From Nocardia crassostreae (GTDB lineage Bacteria > Actinomycetota > Actinomycetes > Mycobacteriales > Mycobacteriaceae), in assembly GCF_001613405.1 (NCBI RefSeq), contig NZ_BDCH01000010.1, positions 1-64,000 of the forward strand: a DNA stretch of 64,000 nt, read 5' to 3'. The first letter of the stretch is position 1, and each line of letters starts with the position of its first letter. Position numbers and translations under genes: made by a program. Positions 8,948 to 17,184 of the stretch are shown here, in pieces. Under the pieces are notes generated by a model, which searched no databases, had not been told where the DNA came from, and saw only the letters and a program-made list of their open reading frames with translations.

Positions 8948-9490
8948 GTGAGCAGGGTCGTCGTCGCGATGGACATGTCGGTGGACGGAGTGGTCGAGAA
9001 TCCCTCCTGGACAGCGCCCTTCTGGAACGACGACCACGCCAGGTACCAGCACGGCCACCTCATGGAGAGCCGCGCCCTGCTCCTCGGCAGGGTTACCTAT
9101 CAGCAGCTACCCCGAATGTGGCCCGCCCGCAACGTTTCCGACGCCTTCCTCGCCCGGCTCGACAAGATCCCCAAGTACGTGGTGTCGCGCACCCTCGACC
9201 GCCCCGGCTGGAACACCATCGTCCTCGACGGCGACCTCACCGCCCAGATCACCAAAATCAAATCCGAACCGGGCCCCGACCTCCTCACCTACGGGGGAAT
9301 CACCCTCGTCAACCACCTCATCGCCCACAACCTGGTCGACGAACTCCGCCTCTGTATCCACCCGGCCGTCGTGGGCACCGGCCGCCGCCTCTTCCACGCG
9401 GGCGTCACCCCCACCATCTGGCGCCTGTCCGCCACCCAGACCTTCAGCTCCGGCGCGGTGGTCCTGGCCTACCGTCCCAGCCCGGCCTGA
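8948..9490 (+). CDS. dihydrofolate-reductase-family (RibD C-terminal-like) protein
   Basis: 180-aa paralogue of the protein at 6266-6883. Signatures: VVVAMDMSVDGVVENP, RALLLGRVTYQQLPRMWP, KYVVSRTL, TYGGITLVNHLIAHNLVDELR and HPAVVGTGRRLF. GTG start has GGAGGG 7 nt upstream; the open frame extends further 5' but without a ribosome site. Divergent from LysR across about 140 bp, so it is a candidate LysR target. The reaction is unknown, presumably NAD(P)H-dependent reduction. Confidence 0.87.
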   Translation: MSRVVVAMDMSVDGVVENPSWTAPFWNDDHARYQHGHLMESRALLLGRVTYQQLPRMWPARNVSDAFLARLDKIPKYVVSRTLDRPGWNTIVLDGDLTAQITKIKSEPGPDLLTYGGITLVNHLIAHNLVDELRLCIHPAVVGTGRRLFHAGVTPTIWRLSATQTFSSGAVVLAYRPSPA

Positions 9491-9666
9491 CCGGGGACGG
9501 CCGCTCGTCGGGCGCGGCCATCCCGGGCCGCCGGGCGGCTTTGTGCCTGCTGCACAACCGCTTTGGGAAGGCTGACGACAATCCGCGATTTCCCCGCGCA
9601 GCGCAGGTCGGGGCGCGTAGAACGACCGGTATAGGTGCACCGTCATTCTTCGTGGGGAGCACGTCG

Positions 9667-10755
9667 ATGAGGACCTCATTCGCAGCCGTTCTCGGCACCG
9701 CCCTGCTGGGCAGCCTCTGCCTGGTCACGAATCCCGCTGCGGCGGAACCGGAGACGGTCGCGGGCTCGGCCACGTTCACGGTGGACACCACCGCGGACGG
9801 CGCGGCCGCCAACCCCTTCGACGGTCAGTGCCGCGCGCGCACCGGGGAGTGCACGCTGCGCGCGGCCGTACAAGCGGCCAATGCTCGCCCCGGCAGCACG
9901 ATCGTCATCCCGGCCGGGCACTACCGGCTGACCATCCCCCCGAACCCGCTGAATATCAACGGCCCCTTCATCGATCCCACCACCGGCGATCTCGACCTCA
10001 CCGCCGACACCACCGTGCTCGGGGCCGGGCAGGACGAGACGGTCATCGACGCCGCCCACATCGACCGCGTCATGCTCACCACCGCCCGCATCTCCATCAC
10101 GGGGCTGACCATCACCGGCGGCAATACCGCCCAGCGCGAAATCCCCTTGTACGACACCGGAGGCGGCGGCATAGCCAACTCGGGCAAACTGCGGCTCGAC
10201 CACGTCACGGTCACCGGTAATGCGGCCGACTACGGCGGCGGCATCTTCAATATCCCGGTCGCCGACCTCACCATGACCGACAGCCTCGTCACCCACAATG
10301 CCTCCGGTGAAGCGGGCGGCATCCGCTGCGACAACATCTGCACCTTCACCCGCACCGAGATCTCCGACAATCGGGTCGTCAACCCCCTGCGCTGGTACCG
10401 CCCCGGCGGCTTCGCCGGGCGTGGCGGCGGCCTCGATATTCGCGGCATCGGCCAGGTGGTCCTCATGGACTCGCTGGTCACCCGCAATTCGGCGACCGAC
10501 GGCGGTGGCGGCATCAATATCGCCCCCGCCTACCTCGACACCCTCCCCTACCAGCTCACCGACGCCTTCAATCCGGCCATGGGCACCCTCGTCCTGCGCG
10601 GCACCACCATTACCGCCAACACCTCGAACCTCGGCGACCAGAACTGCAAAACGGTCTTCGCCCAAATCATTTCGACCGGCGGCAATTTGAGCGACGACAC
10701 CTCCTGCGACCTCACCGCCACCGGCGACGAAGTCCGCCCCGACGCCGCCCGCTAA
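9667..10755 (+). CDS. secreted right-handed beta-helix (CSLREA-type) protein
   Basis: 362-aa exported protein. It has a Sec signal peptide (residues 1 to about 28, AAVLGTALLGSLCLV then cleavage after NPAAA), followed by the CSLREA-like element GECTLRAAVQAANA and the phrase RPGSTIVIPAGHYRLTI typical of polymorphic outer-membrane-protein/beta-helix repeats. Repeated short units such as GLTITGGNT, HVTVTGNAADYGGGIFN and LVTRNSATDGGGGI indicate a parallel beta-helix. GGGGAG precedes the ATG by about 9 nt. Role probably extracellular, adhesin or glycan binding; unproven. Confidence 0.85.
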   Translation: MRTSFAAVLGTALLGSLCLVTNPAAAEPETVAGSATFTVDTTADGAAANPFDGQCRARTGECTLRAAVQAANARPGSTIVIPAGHYRLTIPPNPLNINGPFIDPTTGDLDLTADTTVLGAGQDETVIDAAHIDRVMLTTARISITGLTITGGNTAQREIPLYDTGGGGIANSGKLRLDHVTVTGNAADYGGGIFNIPVADLTMTDSLVTHNASGEAGGIRCDNICTFTRTEISDNRVVNPLRWYRPGGFAGRGGGLDIRGIGQVVLMDSLVTRNSATDGGGGINIAPAYLDTLPYQLTDAFNPAMGTLVLRGTTITANTSNLGDQNCKTVFAQIISTGGNLSDDTSCDLTATGDEVRPDAAR

Positions 10756-10776
10756 CCCTCCCCGAAAGGCCGTCCC

Positions 10777-10884
10777 ATGGGTTCCTTCAATGTCGGCGAC
10801 TGGATGACCAACCTCGGCCAAGCCTTCACCTGGGTGATGTCCATGCTGGTCTCCGGCTCGTCCACCGGTTCCACCCGCCCCTGA
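10777..10884 (+). CDS. 35-aa small hydrophobic peptide (candidate)
   Basis: Short ORF starting ATG with AAAGG 7 nt upstream and ending TGA. The peptide begins MGSFNVGDWMTNLGQAF and continues with a WVMSMLV hydrophobic stretch, then a Ser/Thr/Pro tail. It could form one amphipathic helix. It follows the beta-helix gene by 21 nt. No family recognised; evidence is the ribosome site, the non-random hydrophobic pattern and position. Confidence 0.45.
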   Translation: MGSFNVGDWMTNLGQAFTWVMSMLVSGSSTGSTRP

Positions 10885-10965
10885 CTCACCGAAAAAATCA
10901 GTTCCATCCCCCCGCCGTCCACTGCTACCGTTCTCCCCGCAATGACGACGACGAAGGGTATAGCA

Positions 10966-11070
10966 ATGTTCCGGCAAATGGTCTCCGCCTACATGCGGTC
11001 CCGCTATGCCATGGAACGCCGCATCATCCACTCCCTCTCCACCCGCGCGCCCGCCCGGCCGAACTCCTAG
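10966..11070 (+). CDS. 34-aa small basic peptide (candidate)
   Basis: Short ORF with AAGGG 7 nt before the ATG. Sequence starts MFRQMVSAYMRSRYAMERR and ends in a Pro/Arg-rich tail; strongly basic and Met-rich. An in-frame ATG at 10942 would add 8 residues. Stop overlaps the end of the converging HxlR gene by 4 bp. Small basic proteins with this style (M-x-x-x-M-x-x-R-x-A-M-x-R-R) occur in actinobacteria but I do not recognise a named family. Confidence 0.4.
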   Translation: MFRQMVSAYMRSRYAMERRIIHSLSTRAPARPNS

Positions 11071-11453
11071 AGTCCCCCCGCGGCCTCCCGCTCGTCGAAC
11101 CGCGCCCGCGCGACCTCCACCTCCGGCAGCGCAACAGTCGACCAGTGCAACAGCGCATCAATAAGGTCCTGCAACGTCCTCCCGAGCGCCGCGACCCGAT
11201 ACTCCACCGCCACCGGCCGCGTACTCGTCACCACCCGCTCGACCATCCCATTCCGCTCCAGCCGCCGCAGCGTCGCCGTCAGCGACTTCTGCGTCACAAC
11301 CGGTATCGCCCGCCGAAGCTCGTTGAACCGCAACGGATTCTCACACAGCGCATCCAGCACCTGAAGCGACCACTTGTCCATCATCTGATCAAGCAACTCC
11401 CGATGCCTCTCGGTCAGCTGTTGACCACCCGAACCCGCTGCAGCAGTTTCCAT
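11067..11453 (-). CDS. HxlR-family winged-helix regulator
   Basis: 128-aa HxlR protein. Core: MDKWSLQVLDALCENPLRF, then NELRRAIPVVTQKSLTATLR and the wing VEYRVAALG. It differs from classical members in lacking the N-terminal C-P motif; a Cys is present instead in the first helix (ALCENP). ATG at 11453 has AGGT upstream; the frame continues to 11501 but that would cover the operator. Divergent from a RidA gene with a palindrome in the shared promoter. Confidence 0.85.
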   Translation of the reverse strand: METAAAGSGGQQLTERHRELLDQMMDKWSLQVLDALCENPLRFNELRRAIPVVTQKSLTATLRRLERNGMVERVVTSTRPVAVEYRVAALGRTLQDLIDALLHWSTVALPEVEVARARFDEREAAGGL

Positions 11454-11481
11454 CACGACACCTAGTCTCGTTGAAGTTCCC

Positions 11482-11517
11482 TTCGAGTACCAGATATACA
11501 TCGGATACCTACTCGAA
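11482..11517. promoter_or_regulatory. inverted-repeat operator between hxlR and ridA-like genes
   Basis: Perfect 8-bp arms TTCGAGTA and TACTCGAA separated by 20 bp, in the 80-bp divergent spacer. Size and symmetry suit a dimeric winged-helix regulator such as the adjacent HxlR protein. Function inferred. Confidence 0.55.
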
Positions 11518-11533
11518 CCCGAAGGGCCCCTCC

Positions 11534-11944
11534 ATGACCGTGCAGCTCCTGACCCCCGAAGGCATGTTCACCCCCGTCCCCTACCACCACGTCTCCATCA
11601 GCACCGGCACCCGCCACATCCACGTGGCAGGTCAAATCGCCCGCGACGGGGAAGGCAACCCCGTCGCCCCGGATGACCTGGCCGGTCAGCTGGCCCAAGC
11701 TCTGCGCAACACGGCCCGCGGCCTATCAGGCGCAGGAGCCACCTTCGCCGACGTAGTCCGCCTACGATTCTTCGTAACCCACTGGACCCCAGACAAATAC
11801 AACGACTTCATCGCAGGCATCAACGCCGTCGCCGAAGAACTCGCCCTCCCCCAACCCCTCCCGCCCCTATCAGCAATCGGCGTCGACTACCTCTTCGAAC
11901 CCGACGTCCTCGTCGAAGTAGAGGCCCACGCCATCCTCGACTGA
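11534..11944 (+). CDS. RidA (YjgF/YER057c/UK114)-family protein
   Basis: 136-aa RidA-superfamily protein, likely a reactive enamine/imine deaminase or relative. Family features: HVAGQIARDGEGNPVAPDDLAGQ (two parts), QALRNTARGLSGAGATFADVVRLRFFV, and the C-terminal EVEAHAILD where the usual catalytic Arg-containing phrase (VEIEAVA) is replaced by Glu-Val-Glu-Ala-His; the Arg105 equivalent is not obvious, so it may belong to the Rid4-7 groups that lack deaminase activity. GAAGGG lies about 7 nt before the ATG. Predicted HxlR target. Confidence 0.83.
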   Translation: MTVQLLTPEGMFTPVPYHHVSISTGTRHIHVAGQIARDGEGNPVAPDDLAGQLAQALRNTARGLSGAGATFADVVRLRFFVTHWTPDKYNDFIAGINAVAEELALPQPLPPLSAIGVDYLFEPDVLVEVEAHAILD

Positions 11945-12013
11945 CCTCACCCGCTCGCTCAGGCGTTCGAGGCTAGGTATGCGAAACGTGACACGAAAGC
12001 GTGAAATGGCCGA

Positions 12014-12070
12014 CGCGCCAATAAGTTCCACTATGTCGCCGGACATGCGGAACTTGTCCTATTTGGCGCG
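12014..12070. terminator. bidirectional stem-loop between ridA-like gene and dnaB
   Basis: Outer arms CGCGCCAA / TTGGCGCG and inner arms AAGTTCC / GGAACTT form an interrupted hairpin that abuts the dnaB stop codon. Two converging transcripts end here. Confidence 0.6.
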
Positions 12071-14716
12071 TTAGCCGCGTGCCATATCGACGAAACGGCT
12101 CAAATGCAGCTGATGTGCGACGGTAATCGTTGCGGTTGGTCCATTTCGGTGTTTACCGACGATCAGGTCCGCTTCGCCGCCGCGTGGGTCATCTCGCTCG
12201 AAGGCATCGGGCCTATGTAACAAAATGACCATATCGGCATCTTGCTCCAAACTTCCCGATTCGCGCAAATCGGACACCATCGGGCGCTTATCCGTTCGCT
12301 GTTCCGGACCGCGGTTCAGCTGACTGATAGCGATCACCGGAACTTCCAGCTCTTTCGCCAAAAGCTTCAGGCTACGGGAGAATTCGGAGACTTCCTGCTG
12401 GCGGGACTCGACCTTCTTGCCCGAGGTCATCAGCTGGAGGTAGTCCACGACGACTAGTCGGAGGTCGTGGCGCTGCTTGAGGCGGCGGGCCTTGGCGCGG
12501 ATCTCCATCATGGTGAGGTTGGGCGAATCGTCCACGAATAGTGGCGCTTCGCTGATTTCACTCATGCGGCGGGCCAGTTTGGTCCAGTCGTCGTCGCTCA
12601 TACGGCCCGAACGCATATCGCCGAGTTTGATTTTCGCTTCGGCGGATAGGAGGCGCATGACGATTTCGGTGCGGCTCATTTCCAAGGAGAAGATGACGCT
12701 GGCGAGGCCGTGTTTGATGGAGCAGCTGCGCATGAAGTCCATGCCCAGGGTCGAATTGTGGGTGGGGATCATCGCGCGACCGGCGAGGTAGAGGTGGTCG
12801 GGGTTGTCCACCTCTACGCAGCGGACGGGGACGCTGTCGATGGGGCGGACATCGACGATGAAGCGGGATCCGGAGCGGGAGGTATTGGTGGCGCCGCGAC
12901 GCTTCTTGTGCAGCAGTTCTTTTCGGCTCAGGCCGAAGACTTCGTCTTCGGTGGCGAAGGTCAGGGTGTAGGCCGTCGAGGATGCCTCGGTGCGGCCTCG
13001 GACACGCTTCGTCGACAGTTGGCAGCGATAGCCGAGGCTGACGATCAGTTCTTCGGCATCCCGGGCCAGGCGCTCATTGGTCACCGCGAACTGAACGGAT
13101 CCGCCCTGGGTCTCCGTGCCATCGGTGTCGAGCAGACCGGCGAGCACCGCGCGCCGCTGCCGCTCGGACGCGCGCAGATACTCGGTGGGAATGTGTTTGT
13201 TGGCGAGGACGCCGATCGTGCGCAACCGTGCTTGGACCGAGCCGATGGCATTGCGGCAGGTCTGGCACATGCGCAGGCCGATCGACGGACCACCGCACTG
13301 GGAACACGTCGGAGCGGGCACCGGTGCGGAAATGAAACGTGCCCTGCCGCCGCAGGACCGCCCGCAGGTGCGGACTTCGCTTGTGAATGGGATGAATTCG
13401 GTGCCGCAGACCACGCAGTTCCGCGGCGGAGTCGAATCCTCGGCGGGCAGCCGCAAGCTGTAGCGGAGTGCGGCCGCCTCGGATTGCACCGTCGCGATCC
13501 CCTCATCCTCTATGCGACCAAGGATTTCGGGATCGGCGGTGGTCAGTTGGGCACATGCGGAGGTTCCGTCGCCCAGCCAGGCGCCCAAGGTATACGGCGG
13601 AACGAGCAGCTCGCGCTCGGGGAGCTGCAATGGCTCGGTATTGATCACCGAGTGGTTGATTCGGCGGTCGGCGGTGGCGCAGCGGACGGTCGCGGCGATC
13701 TCCGCGGTCGTGCGGACTTCGGCGAAGGTGGCTTGATTGCGGTAGCGGTTGTACCCGGTCGCCGCCTGTTGTGCGGAGCGGCGCGAGGCCCGGGTCTCGG
13801 TCAGCCATTGGTGCTGCTCGTCCGCGACAATGACTGTGCCGTCGGAGAATTCGACCTCGTAGCAGGGACGACCGATCATGACCTCGGTGGTGGCCACGAC
13901 GCGGGTGGGGCGGCCGTGGGCGTCCAGTAGCTCGTCACCGGCCTTGACCTCGCCCATGGTGGTCCAGCCGGTTGGCGTGGGCAGCGGGGTGTCGAGGGCG
14001 AGGGCCTTGCCTACACCAGGTCGGGCCGCGACGATGATCATCTGGCCCGGGTGCAATCCGTTGGTTAGTTCGTCGAGTTCGGTGAAGCCGGTGGGGACGC
14101 CGAGGGAGATGCCGCCGCGGCTGGCGATGGAGTCGATTTCGTCCATGGTGGGCTGGAGGAGTTCCTCCAGGGGCATGAAGTCTTCGCTGGAGCGGCGTTC
14201 GGTTACGTCGTAGAGTTCGGCTTGGGCTCGGTCTACTACCTCGGCTACGTCTTGACCGTCGGCGCCCGCGTAGCCGTATTGGACGATGCGGGTACCGGCT
14301 TCGACCAGGCGGCGCAGGATGGCTTTTTCCGCAACGATTTCGGCGTAGTAGCCCGCGTTGGCGGCGGTGGGGACGGTTTGGGTGAGGGTGACGAGGTAGG
14401 GGGCGCCGCCGATGCGCTTCAGGTCGCCGCGGCGGTCCAGGGTTGCGGCGACGGTTACCGGGTCGGCGGGTTCGCCGCGGCCGTAGAGGTCGAGGACGGC
14501 GTCGTAGACGGCTTGGTGGGCGGGGCGGTAGAAGTCGCCGGGGCGGATTACTTCCACCACGTCGGCGATGGCGTCCTTGGAGAGGAGCATGCCGCCCAGG
14601 ACGGACTGTTCGGCGGCCATGTCGTGGGGCGGCTGGCGGCCGAAGTCTTCGCCGGGGGTGTCCTGGTAGTCGGAGGGCCCGTGATCATCGTGGCCGCGAT
14701 CGTCGATGACTGCCAT
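12071..14716 (-). CDS. dnaB: replicative DNA helicase DnaB with in-frame intein
   Basis: 881-aa precursor of the replicative helicase; removal of a 417-aa intein leaves about 464 residues, normal for DnaB. N-terminal domain: AAEQSVLGGMLLSKDAI and FYRPAHQAVYDA. RecA-like domain: the Walker A PGVGK at residues 233-237 is interrupted by the intein and resumes with STLGMDF; Walker B region LVVVDYLQLM; the conserved EVSEFSRSLKLLAKEL, and C-terminal KHRNGPTATI. Start ATG chosen at MAVIDDRG, with AGAGGA about 11 nt upstream. Last gene of the rpsF-ssb-rpsR-rplI series but separated from rplI by 750 bp with DnaA-box-like sequences. The intein sits in the ATP-binding loop, so the protein is inactive until spliced. 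Confidence 0.97.
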   Translation of the reverse strand: MAVIDDRGHDDHGPSDYQDTPGEDFGRQPPHDMAAEQSVLGGMLLSKDAIADVVEVIRPGDFYRPAHQAVYDAVLDLYGRGEPADPVTVAATLDRRGDLKRIGGAPYLVTLTQTVPTAANAGYYAEIVAEKAILRRLVEAGTRIVQYGYAGADGQDVAEVVDRAQAELYDVTERRSSEDFMPLEELLQPTMDEIDSIASRGGISLGVPTGFTELDELTNGLHPGQMIIVAARPGVGKALALDTPLPTPTGWTTMGEVKAGDELLDAHGRPTRVVATTEVMIGRPCYEVEFSDGTVIVADEQHQWLTETRASRRSAQQAATGYNRYRNQATFAEVRTTAEIAATVRCATADRRINHSVINTEPLQLPERELLVPPYTLGAWLGDGTSACAQLTTADPEILGRIEDEGIATVQSEAAALRYSLRLPAEDSTPPRNCVVCGTEFIPFTSEVRTCGRSCGGRARFISAPVPAPTCSQCGGPSIGLRMCQTCRNAIGSVQARLRTIGVLANKHIPTEYLRASERQRRAVLAGLLDTDGTETQGGSVQFAVTNERLARDAEELIVSLGYRCQLSTKRVRGRTEASSTAYTLTFATEDEVFGLSRKELLHKKRRGATNTSRSGSRFIVDVRPIDSVPVRCVEVDNPDHLYLAGRAMIPTHNSTLGMDFMRSCSIKHGLASVIFSLEMSRTEIVMRLLSAEAKIKLGDMRSGRMSDDDWTKLARRMSEISEAPLFVDDSPNLTMMEIRAKARRLKQRHDLRLVVVDYLQLMTSGKKVESRQQEVSEFSRSLKLLAKELEVPVIAISQLNRGPEQRTDKRPMVSDLRESGSLEQDADMVILLHRPDAFERDDPRGGEADLIVGKHRNGPTATITVAHQLHLSRFVDMARG
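12755..14005 (-). other. DnaB P-loop intein, class 3 type, with LAGLIDADG endonuclease domain
   Basis: 417-aa intein between K237 and S655 of DnaB. It starts with Ala (ALALDTPLPTPTGW) instead of Cys/Ser and ends with His-Asn followed by Ser. The class-3 W-C-T set is complete: Trp304 in block B (ADEQHQWLT), Cys633 in block F (VRCVEV), Thr652 in block G (IPTHN). Class 3 inteins use the block-F Cys as first nucleophile. Between the splicing halves is a homing endonuclease with two dodecapeptides, LGAWLGDGT and LAGLLDTDGT, both keeping an acidic residue. A Cys-rich insert lies between them (see separate entry). Confidence 0.92.
13256..13417 (-). other. Cys-rich zinc-finger-like insert in the intein endonuclease domain
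   Basis: Eight cysteines in 54 residues: CVVC, CGRSC, CSQC and CQTC, i.e. two four-Cys clusters, inserted between the two LAGLIDADG motifs. The spacing suggests two treble-clef/zinc-ribbon knuckles, plausibly for DNA recognition. Zinc binding is inferred from spacing only. Confidence 0.7.
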
Positions 14717-15467
14717 CAGATCGACAGTCCTCTCTCCTCGGCCCGGATTCGATATCCCTCGATCACCCGTTGTACGCCTGTACACCGACAGGTTTCGGCA
14801 GGCTCGCGGGCGGCTCGGGCGAGTCGCGGGCGCGCGTCGGCAAACCCTTGGTGCCGGGTGCTGGGGTGAGGAATCGTGCCGTCCCCGGGGCTGTGGTCAC
14901 GACAATGGATGCGAACCTAGGCGACCGGATGGGCAGGTGCCAAACCGAGCTGTGCACACAACTGTGGACAAGGTGGGGGTTGTTCACCCGCTGTTGTGCA
15001 CCCCCTGTGTATTACTTGGGGACAACAGTGGGTCGGATTGGTCAACGTGCAGGTAGTGACCTATTTCTCGAGGTGCGCAACTGTGGATCAAAACTGTGCG
15101 GCGTGTCGCTGGACGACGGCGTCCGGGCGTGTTGGGTGAACAACGTATGCCCAGCTTGTGACCTGACACACAACGAGAATGGTTGGTTTGCTTAGTAATC
15201 CACACCCCGGGCAAACGCTGCCAGTCATGCGGATCGAGGACCCGCCACCACCGCCCGAGACACCAAAAAGCGACTCCCGGGCAACCCGGAAGCACTACCT
15301 GGCAAACACAGATCGATCAGTCGCCAAAGGTGACAACTGATCTCGTAGGGTGCGGGTAACTCACCGGGTACGCCCAGAATCGAGCCACGCACCAAACCGC
15401 CGCCACGCGTACTCGACTGGCTACGGCTCTCAGCCGTGCGCTAAGTACGCGGGGCGGCGGGTGGGTG
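14717..15467. other. 750-bp gene-free region between rplI and dnaB
   Basis: No convincing gene. Open frames of 103 and 141 codons exist on opposite strands but are Trp/Cys/Arg-rich, lack ribosome sites and family resemblance. The left half is GC-rich; the right half is rich in TGTG/CACA words and carries the DnaA-box-like cluster. Presumably it holds the dnaB promoter. In M. tuberculosis this position carries a small hypothetical gene (Rv0057), which I do not find here. Confidence 0.6.
14963..15143. promoter_or_regulatory. cluster of DnaA-box-like 9-mers upstream of dnaB
   Basis: A perfect actinobacterial box TTGTCCACA is read on the minus strand at 14963-14971. Near matches: TTGTTCACC (14980-14988, plus), TTGTGCACC (14994-15002, plus), TTGTCCCCA (15017-15025, minus), TGATCCACA (15082-15090, minus) and TTGTTCACC (15135-15143, minus). 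Six in about 180 bp. Confidence 0.5.
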
Positions 15468-15923
15468 TTATTCGGCGGCGTTGACCTGCAGGTCGAACTT
15501 GGCGGCGACGTTCGGGTGCAGGTGCACCACGACGCCGTGCTTGCCGGTGCTCTTGATGTGAGCCTTCGGCAGCTCGATGCTGCGCTTGTCGACCACCGGG
15601 CCACCGGCGGCCTTGATGGCGGCGGCGACATCGGCGGCGGTGACCGAACCGAAGAGCTTGCCGGTGCCGGCGGTCTTCACCGACAGCGTCACGGCGGCCA
15701 GGCCCTCGATGGCCTGCTTCAGCTCGTTGGCGTGGTCCAGGTCGCGCACCTTGCGGGCGTCCTGCGCCCGGCGGATGCCCTCGACCTGCTTCTCCGCAGC
15801 ACGAGTGGCGACGATCGCCAGGCCGCGGGGCAGCAGGTAGTTGCGGCCGTAGCCGTCCTTGACCTCAACGGTGTCGCCGGGCGCACCGAGGTGATCCACA
15901 TCAGCAGTCAGAATCAACTTCAT
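15468..15923 (-). CDS. rplI: 50S ribosomal protein L9
   Basis: 151 aa, normal length. N-terminal rRNA-binding domain [34 protein letters not shown], long connecting helix, and C-terminal domain ending [18 protein letters not shown]. Structural protein of the large subunit near the L1 stalk. 17 nt after rpsR in the rpsF-ssb-rpsR-rplI operon. Confidence 0.98.
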   Translation of the reverse strand: MKLILTADVDHLGAPGDTVEVKDGYGRNYLLPRGLAIVATRAAEKQVEGIRRAQDARKVRDLDHANELKQAIEGLAAVTLSVKTAGTGKLFGSVTAADVAAAIKAAGGPVVDKRSIELPKAHIKSTGKHGVVVHLHPNVAAKFDLQVNAAE

Positions 15924-15940
15924 TGCTGTGCCTTCCCTTC

Positions 15941-16210
15941 TCAGCGAGCCGTGGACACGTAAGGCAGCAGGGCCACCTCACGCGAGTTCTTGACGGCGAC
16001 AGCGATATCGCGCTGGTGCTGCACGCAGTTGCCGGTCACCCGGCGCGCGCGGATCTTGCCGCGATCGGACACGTACTTGCGCAGCAGCGCGGTGTCCTTG
16101 TAATCGATCTTGGCACCAGCGGTGCTGTTCTTCTTGCCTGCTTTGTCTTCCTTGCAGAAGGAGCAGGCCTTCTTCTTGAGCACCTTTTCGCGTGCCGGTG
16201 CTTTGGCCAT
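15941..16210 (-). CDS. rpsR: 30S ribosomal protein S18
   Basis: 89 aa with the S18 core [19 protein letters not shown] and [19 protein letters not shown]. It retains CSFC and a further Cys (GNC), i.e. the cysteine-containing, zinc-binding C-plus form rather than the zinc-starvation C-minus paralogue. Binds S6 in the 30S platform. Starts 30 nt after ssb stop. Confidence 0.97.
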   Translation of the reverse strand: MAKAPAREKVLKKKACSFCKEDKAGKKNSTAGAKIDYKDTALLRKYVSDRGKIRARRVTGNCVQHQRDIAVAVKNSREVALLPYVSTAR

Positions 16211-16240
16211 TGTCTTTACTCCAAGTCTGAAAGCCGTTCC

Positions 16241-16789
16241 TTAGAACGGCGGTTCGTCATCCCTCTGGCCGCCCCCGAAGGAGCCGGCCGCGGGCGCACT
16301 GCCCCACGGGTCGTCGCCAGCACTCTGCTGGCCGCCACGACCGCCGCCACTGCCACCACCGGAGAACCCGCCGCCGCCACCCTGGCCGCCGCCACCGCTG
16401 AAGCCTCCGCCACCACCGCCACGGGTGGTCTTGTTGATCTTCGCGGTCGCGTACTTCAGGGAAGGACCGACCTCGTCGACCTCGAGTTCGACGACCGTGC
16501 GCTTCTCACCCTCGCGGGTTTCATAGGAGCGCTGCTTGAGTCGTCCGCTCACGATCACTCGTGAGCCTCGGGTCAGGCTCTCGGCGACATTCTCCGCAGC
16601 TTCACGCCAGATGTTGCAGCGCAGGAAAAGCGCTTCGCCGTCTTTCCATTCATTGGTATTACGGTCGAACACACGGGGAGTCGACGCGACGGTGAAGTTC
16701 GCGACGGCCGCTCCCGCGGGCGTGAATCGAAGCTCGGGGTCAGCCGTCAGGTTTCCGATGACGGTAATGACCGTGTCGCCTGCTGCCAT
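16241..16789 (-). CDS. ssb: single-stranded DNA-binding protein
   Basis: 182 aa. OB-fold domain from [19 protein letters not shown] to about residue 115, then a Gly-rich disordered linker (repeated [10 protein letters not shown] units), and the acidic partner-binding tip DDEPPF. Homotetramer coating single-stranded DNA at forks. Between rpsF and rpsR, the classical arrangement. Confidence 0.98.
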   Translation of the reverse strand: MAAGDTVITVIGNLTADPELRFTPAGAAVANFTVASTPRVFDRNTNEWKDGEALFLRCNIWREAAENVAESLTRGSRVIVSGRLKQRSYETREGEKRTVVELEVDEVGPSLKYATAKINKTTRGGGGGGFSGGGGQGGGGGFSGGGSGGGRGGQQSAGDDPWGSAPAAGSFGGGQRDDEPPF

Positions 16790-16893
16790 GGTTCCTCCTG
16801 CTTTCCGGTGCAGTCCGCAATTGCACTCGCGCTGTTGCCAGTCAGCCTAGAGATAGGCACCGACGGTTACGAGTGCACGTGCGGGAGGACGGG

Positions 16894-17184
16894 CTACTTC
16901 TTGTCGAGGCGCAGCACCTTGGTGCGCAGCACCGACTCGTTCAGCCCCAGCTGGCGGTCGAGCTCGCTCACGGTGGCGGATTCGGCGGTCAGGGTGACGA
17001 CCGCGTAAATGCCTTCGCTCTGCTTGCCGATTTCGTAAGCCAGACGACGGCGGCCCCAGATATCGACGTTGTCGACCTTGCCACCTTCCTGACCAACGAC
17101 GCCGAGCATCGTGTTCAGGTTCGGGCCAACGGTGCGCTCGTCCAGGCTCGGATCGAGAATAACCATCACTTCATAATGACGCAC
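16894..17184 (-). CDS. rpsF: 30S ribosomal protein S6
   Basis: 96 aa from the GTG start ([12 protein letters not shown]), the usual length. AGGAGG lies 11 nt upstream at 17196-17201; an ATG 9 nt further 5' would be only 2 nt from that site and is less likely. Core elements: [12 protein letters not shown] and EGIYAVV. First gene of the operon continuing to rplI and perhaps dnaB. Confidence 0.96.
   Translation of the reverse strand: MRHYEVMVILDPSLDERTVGPNLNTMLGVVGQEGGKVDNVDIWGRRRLAYEIGKQSEGIYAVVTLTAESATVSELDRQLGLNESVLRTKVLRLDKK

Noticed and set aside
14770..15295. ORFs of 141 (plus) and 103 (minus) codons between rplI and dnaB
   Set aside because: No ribosome site, Cys/Trp-rich, no similarity to Rv0057-type proteins that I can see; overlapped by DnaA-like boxes.
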